A program made the position numbers and the translations under genes. From contig NC_133123.1 in NCBI RefSeq assembly GCF_033568475.1, positions 173,941,685 to 174,005,684 on the forward strand: 64,000 nt of DNA. Direction: 5' to 3'. Positions within the stretch are counted from its first letter, which is position 1; the number at the start of each line of letters is the position of its first letter. Shown here piece by piece: positions 60,432-64,000 of this stretch. Below the pieces are notes generated by a model, which was given only the letters and a program-made list of their open reading frames with translations, made no database searches and was not told where the DNA came from. This DNA is from Henckelia pumila (taxonomy: Eukaryota; Streptophyta; Magnoliopsida; Lamiales; Gesneriaceae).

Positions 60432-61709
60432 TGTTAGAACCTAATTGGGGGGGGGGGGGAATTTAGGTTCTATTGGCAACTTTAGCAATTTAAAGCGATT
60501 ATGCAAGTACGCAAGCGGAAGACTTAAGCAATCAAATAATAAGTGCGGTAAATAAATGTGTAATGTAAATAAAGCAGTAAAAGGGATAAGAGATGTTTAT
60601 GGAAGTTCGATGATAAATCGTCTACGTCTCTCATTCTTGGTTAAGTCGATTAACCAAGGATCCACTAGCACTTCGAACGTCTTGGCCTTGATGGCTCCAA
60701 GGATAGCCTTACAACTTGACACGATCACCGCGCCGATACAACTCAACACTCTTGGCCTTAAGGGCTCCAAGGATAGCCTTACAACTCGTAAAATACACTT
60801 GGCTTCACACACAAGTGTTTACAAAACCGAGAAACCAACTCACAAACTAACAACCCTCGATTTTACAACCCCGTATACAACTTGATATGTGAATATATTT
60901 TGAACACTCAAAAGGGGCTAAAAATTTCTCAACAAATGACTTGAATAATGCTTGAGAGGATTGAGAGACTTGAAGATGTTGGGATGTGTTGAATGGCCTC
61001 GGAATGCCTCCTTTTATAGCTGAAATTTTGGCATCGATCGGAACTTCCGATCCCTGCATCGGAGCTTCCAAAATTTGAATTCTGAGACACGCGGGTGTAC
61101 TGGATCGGAACGTCCGATCCACTTCGGAGCTTCCGATCGGCGCAATAAATGTGGTGTCGGGCAAAAGTCTTTCGGACAAGATTATTAGGCGGCCGTTCAA
61201 GATCGGAACGTCCGATCACGTTCGGTGCTTCCGATCTGCTTCACTTCGTTGCCTCCGATCTGCTCCGAACAATATAATATTCCTTAGAAAATGATCGGAC
61301 CTTCCGATCATAGATCGGAGCTTCCGAACCTGTTCTTCGTAGCTTTCGTTCTTCATTTCGAACAATATAAAACTCCCTGAAATAGATCGGAGCTTCCGAA
61401 CCATGATCGGAGCTTCCGATCTACCCTTAGCTTCCGAAGATGCTTCTGATCATGATCGGAGGTTCCGATCTCCAATCGGAGCTTCCGATCCCGTAGCAGT
61501 ATACTTCTTCGAATTTTGTTTCTGATCTTGAGTATGAATTTAGTCTTAATTCATCTTGAAAATTTTAACTCTGTAATAAGCTCAATGTAAATATTAGTAA
61601 CATTTTAACCTAGTTTTGTTAATAATCAAAACATAGAGAAATAAGACTTGTTAATGCATTAAAAACATTAATCTCATAATTCAAGATTTATATGCGTTTA
61701 AGGCGTAAC
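60432..61709 (-). repeat. 3' LTR of the SIRE-like Copia (1,278 bp)
   Basis: On the minus strand it starts TGTTACGCC and ends GGTTCTAACA. It holds the palindrome array upstream of a TATA box and, downstream, a duplicated ~30-bp segment (GGCTCCAAGGATAGCCTTAC at 60692 and 60766). A run of about 13 G/C lies near the end at 60457-60469. Confidence 0.85.
61011..61488 (-). promoter_or_regulatory. Palindrome array and TATA box, SIRE-like Copia LTR
   Basis: On the minus strand the array precedes TATAAAAG (61018-61011). Units TCGGA-N3-TCCGA or variants start (plus coordinates) at 61038, 61059, 61105, 61124, 61203, 61222, 61246, 61295, 61315, 61387, 61407, 61456 and 61476. They are mostly pairs 19-21 bp apart. 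The nearest unit begins 32 bp upstream of the TATA box. The arms match those in the Gypsy B and D LTRs; the rest of the LTR does not. Confidence 0.72.
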
Positions 61710-61722
61710 AATCTCCCCCTTT
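61710..61722 (-). other. Polypurine tract of the SIRE-like Copia
   Basis: The minus strand reads AAAGGGGGAGAT directly before TGTTACGCC. A second run, GGGGGAGAA (61864-61872), lies further inside. Confidence 0.8.
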
Positions 61723-61988
61723 TTGATGATCACAAAACTTGGTTAAAAACAGGAGATAAAATATACGATAAGCATAAACAATTTTTATAAGCAACAGAGT
61801 TTAACGGATAAACAAATTTTATCAGATAAACAAATTTTATCCCAATTAATATTTTAACCATTAATTCTCCCCCTTTGTGATAAGCAAAAAGTAATGAAAC
61901 ATAGAATTAAAAAATACGCAACAATTTCATTACAATAATAATTTTTTTTAATACAACGCAAGAGAAAAAATACAAATAAAATAAAAAT

Positions 61989-63208
61989 CTAAGAGTCATC
62001 ATCATGCTGCGGAGGAGGATAGCGAGCGGAGAAGTCATCAAATCGAGTCTCCAGAGAGGCAACTCTAGCAGTAAACTCGGTAAAATGAGTGTGCATACTC
62101 GTCTCAATGCGATGAAGAGTCTCGAAGAGTCGGTCGCTAGGAAATTGGTTTATTGGTGTAGGAGGAACCTCAGGAGCCTGGAAAGGAAGATCACCAATGG
62201 TAGACGCAAATGCCTCAAAACTGGAAGAGGATGGAATATCAGTGTTGGGCGGACCAGTCGAAAAACCTTTGGTTTGGATAGAGTGAGGAAGAGAGGAAAA
62301 GTCTCGATGAAAATCAGAAATAGGAGAAAATCTAGAAAAAGCTCGACTAGGATCATCAACCCATCGAGAATACACAGGATTCCAAGATAAATCCATCCTG
62401 ATAATAGACTGATGGTTGATGATATGACTCGATTGGATTTCAAGAGAAGGGATCCCCTCAAAATCAATATCAAAACGACTCAAAATCCGGTTAATAAACC
62501 GGGCAAAAGGAAAGGAAACTTTTTTAGCCGTCGTTGCCGTGTGATGCATAGTCTGCATAACAAGGCGCGGAAGGTTAAAAGGTCGAGAGGAGATGATATG
62601 AAAAAGAATATACAAATCCAGATATTTGCAAGTGGAGAGGTCTCCACTGCGGGGAACTATGGATGTGGTGATGAGTTTTTGAATGATTTGGAAATCAGGA
62701 CAAAGACTCTTGAGATGGATTCGATCGTCAGCAGCAGTGGCTTGTCGACCGAGAATAGTAGTAAGAAAGAGATTACGATCAAAGTTTGGATCATTTTGTG
62801 GCCATGTTTGGAAAAAGTATTCACCGGGTCCATTCTGGGAAGATCAAACCAGGAGGACAGATCAGCAGAAGAAAAGATGATATTCCTACCTTGAACGATG
62901 GTGGCAATGGTGATATCACCATGCCCTAATTCGAGTTCAAGGTTTGCATAGAACTCGTGAATCAGTGGAGGAAAGATTCGGTCGGGAACAGATGGCTGAA
63001 AAAAGGATTCCCAATGTTGAGCATTGATTAAGTTCAACAGTAGGAGATGGGATTGGGCCAAGTAGGTAGTATCTAAGATACGACCCGGATGAATATGACG
63101 ATGCAAATAATCATCAGGAATGGGCCTAGAAACAGCTGGTTGGGTAGGATCACGGATAATAATAGGGCGACTAGAACTCGCTTGATCGCGACGGCGTTTG
63201 ACAGGCAT
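61989..63208 (-). pseudogene. Accessory ORF downstream of Copia pol (one frameshift)
   Basis: Starts at ATG 63208 (MPVKRRRDQASSSRP, basic) and, apart from one frameshift near 62805-62818 at a T run, stays open to the TAG at 61989, about 405 codons. N-terminal landmarks are FYANLEL (residues 86-92) and VQGRNIIFS...WFDLP (105-124), the pattern annotated in plants as a putative plant transposon protein domain. After the shift come a helical region (SGDLSTCKYLDLYILFHII), a Ser/Pro-rich linker and a coiled-coil-like end (RIETSMHTHFTEF...LETRFDDF). Function is unknown: it is not integrase or env by sequence. It lies between pol and the 3' LTR and has its own upstream array and TATA box. The shift might be recent, since the rest is clean. 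Confidence 0.75.
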
Positions 63209-63284
63209 TTTTATAGGTTGGAATCGGATGAAATAGAGAAAAGAGAAGAAATTTAGGTGCAAGAAATCGGACTGAGCGATCTGA

Positions 63285-63606
63285 TATTTATAGGGGTTGG
63301 AACGATCGGAAGCTCCGATCTGGATCGGTCGTTTCGATCGTGCGGTCCACTGAGGTAAGGCCACGTGTCGATCGGAAGCTTCGAACAGGCTTCGGACGTT
63401 CCGATCCTGAGGCGGTAATTAAAGATAAGGCGGTGAAAAGTAATTTGAAAAGACAGATCAGATGGGGATCGGACGTTCCGATCGTGATCGGTGGTTCCGA
63501 TCCACATCTTGGAGGGAAATTTTACCGCGCAAGTTGAAAAGTGGCGGGATACAGATCGGACGTTCCGATCTGGATCGATGGTTCCGATCGGGATCGGTGG
63601 TTCCGA
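63285..63606 (-). promoter_or_regulatory. Internal palindrome array and TATA box before the accessory ORF
   Basis: Nine TCGGA-N3-TCCGA units or variants start (plus coordinates) at 63306, 63325, 63372, 63392, 63469, 63488, 63556, 63575 and 63594, again 19-20 bp apart in clusters. On the minus strand TATAAATA (63292-63285) follows, 26 bp from the nearest unit, and the start codon is 77 nt beyond. CACGTG occurs at 63362-63367. This looks like a private promoter for the accessory ORF. Confidence 0.65.
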
Positions 63607-63807
63607 TCTGCCTTAGGAAGAAAGCATGATTTTGACTCTTTAAAATTTATTTTATTTAACATTTAAGCAAATAATTCACATAAAAATGTGAGCTTCTTAA
63701 TTTTGAATAAATACAATTGATTTGTATTATCCAAAATTAATTTTCTCGAATTTAATATTAAGCTCACCCTTAATATGACATTAAATTTAATTTATGCCTA
63801 CAAGTGA

Positions 63808-64000
63808 TTACAACTCAATCATGCCAAGTTCACCACGCAAACGAATAAAAGTATTTTCATCTAGTGGTTTTGTAAAAATATCGGCAATTTGATTTTACGT
63901 GTCAACATATTGAAGTTCAACTTCATTTCGTTCGATGTGGTCACGAATAAAATGATGACGAATGTCAATATGTTTGGTGCGCGAATGTTGAATCAGATTC
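63808..64000 (-). pseudogene. SIRE-like Copia pol, RNase H C-terminus
   Basis: Minus strand, open from the window edge: [17 protein letters not shown], then VELQYVDT, one premature TAA (near 63897), NQIADIFTKPL and the natural end LGMIEL at 63808. The stop needs one base change from a Lys or Glu codon. The upstream pol is outside the window. Confidence 0.85.

Larger units (their letters stand above)
21034..64000 (+). mobile_element. Gypsy element D, outer shell of the nest (runs off window)
   Basis: D is in four LTR pieces plus an internal region. The 5' LTR starts TGTAGTAACCCG at 21034 (left flank ACGAT) and ends GTCGCTACA at 58478, after which PBS, gag, protease and the start of RT follow. 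Removing A, C and Copia-1 gives an LTR of about 1.39 kb that is colinear with the 1,338-bp LTR of B, so D and B are one family. The right half lies beyond the Copia insertion at 60432 and outside the window. Confidence 0.8.
60432..64000 (-). mobile_element. SIRE-like Copia element (3' end; runs off window)
   Basis: On the minus strand, from the right edge: pol C-terminus, a promoter-like palindrome array, an accessory ORF, a polypurine tract and the 3' LTR ending at 60432 inside Gypsy D's RT. Left flank ATATG (60427-60431); its duplicate would be off-window. A Copia with an extra ORF between pol and the 3' LTR fits the SIRE/Maximus group; this placement is inference. Confidence 0.8.

Noticed and set aside
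61038..61488. Regular repeats with 19-21 bp steps as a CRISPR array
   Set aside because: Units are palindromes with variable arms, there are no uniform spacers or cas genes, and the context is a plant LTR.

Overview
The window is eukaryotic plant nuclear DNA, very probably from a eudicot. It holds intron-containing genes with plant-like GT-AG splice sites, tRNA-Met-primed LTR retrotransposons with 5-bp target-site duplications (TSDs), hAT-type elements and MITEs. Two retroelement accessory ORFs (about 16.1-17.4 kb and 62-63.2 kb) resemble, from memory only, repetitive proteins common in Gesneriaceae/Lamiales genomes, so a lamiid source is a guess.

Layout. 1-5380 is old nested debris: a Copia LTR end, a Gypsy-like LTR end, and a decayed Copia gag-pol on the minus strand split by a hAT MITE. 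5781-6711 is a hAT-like element that stops 43 bp before the TATA box of a complete six-exon SEC61 alpha gene (7633-9896). 9897-13468 is AT-rich intergenic DNA with one MITE. 13469-14281 is a three-exon glyoxalase-I-like (VOC) gene. 15.5-21.0 kb is again debris: a MITE, a broken accessory ORF, a solo Copia LTR, and a Copia RT/RNase H remnant with its own MITE.

21034 to the right edge is one large nest. The outer Gypsy element (D) starts at 21034. Its 5' LTR has been split three times: by Gypsy A (21514-32070, TSD AAAGG), by Gypsy C (32322 to about 48743) and by Copia-1 (49365-58434, TSD TGATT). C itself carries Gypsy B (38837-46091, TSD AGTGA), and A carries a hAT element (28284-29158, TSD TTGGAAGG). 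D's body resumes at 58479 (gag, protease, start of RT) and is cut at 60432 by a minus-strand, SIRE-like Copia element that runs off the window. All Gypsy coding regions have chromovirus (Tekay/Del-like) order and are broken. Only the 938-codon integrase-RT-RNase H frame of Copia-1 is open throughout.

The most unusual signals are two kinds of tandem palindrome. First, arrays of TCGGA-N3-TCCGA, spaced 19-21 bp (two helical turns), lie just upstream of TATA boxes in the LTRs of Gypsy B and D, in the LTR of an unrelated Copia element, and in front of that Copia element's accessory ORF. Second, ten GC-rich hairpins with a strict 22-bp period and compensating stem changes lie in the leader of Copia-1. 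No protein-coding system beyond two ordinary host genes and retroelements was found.
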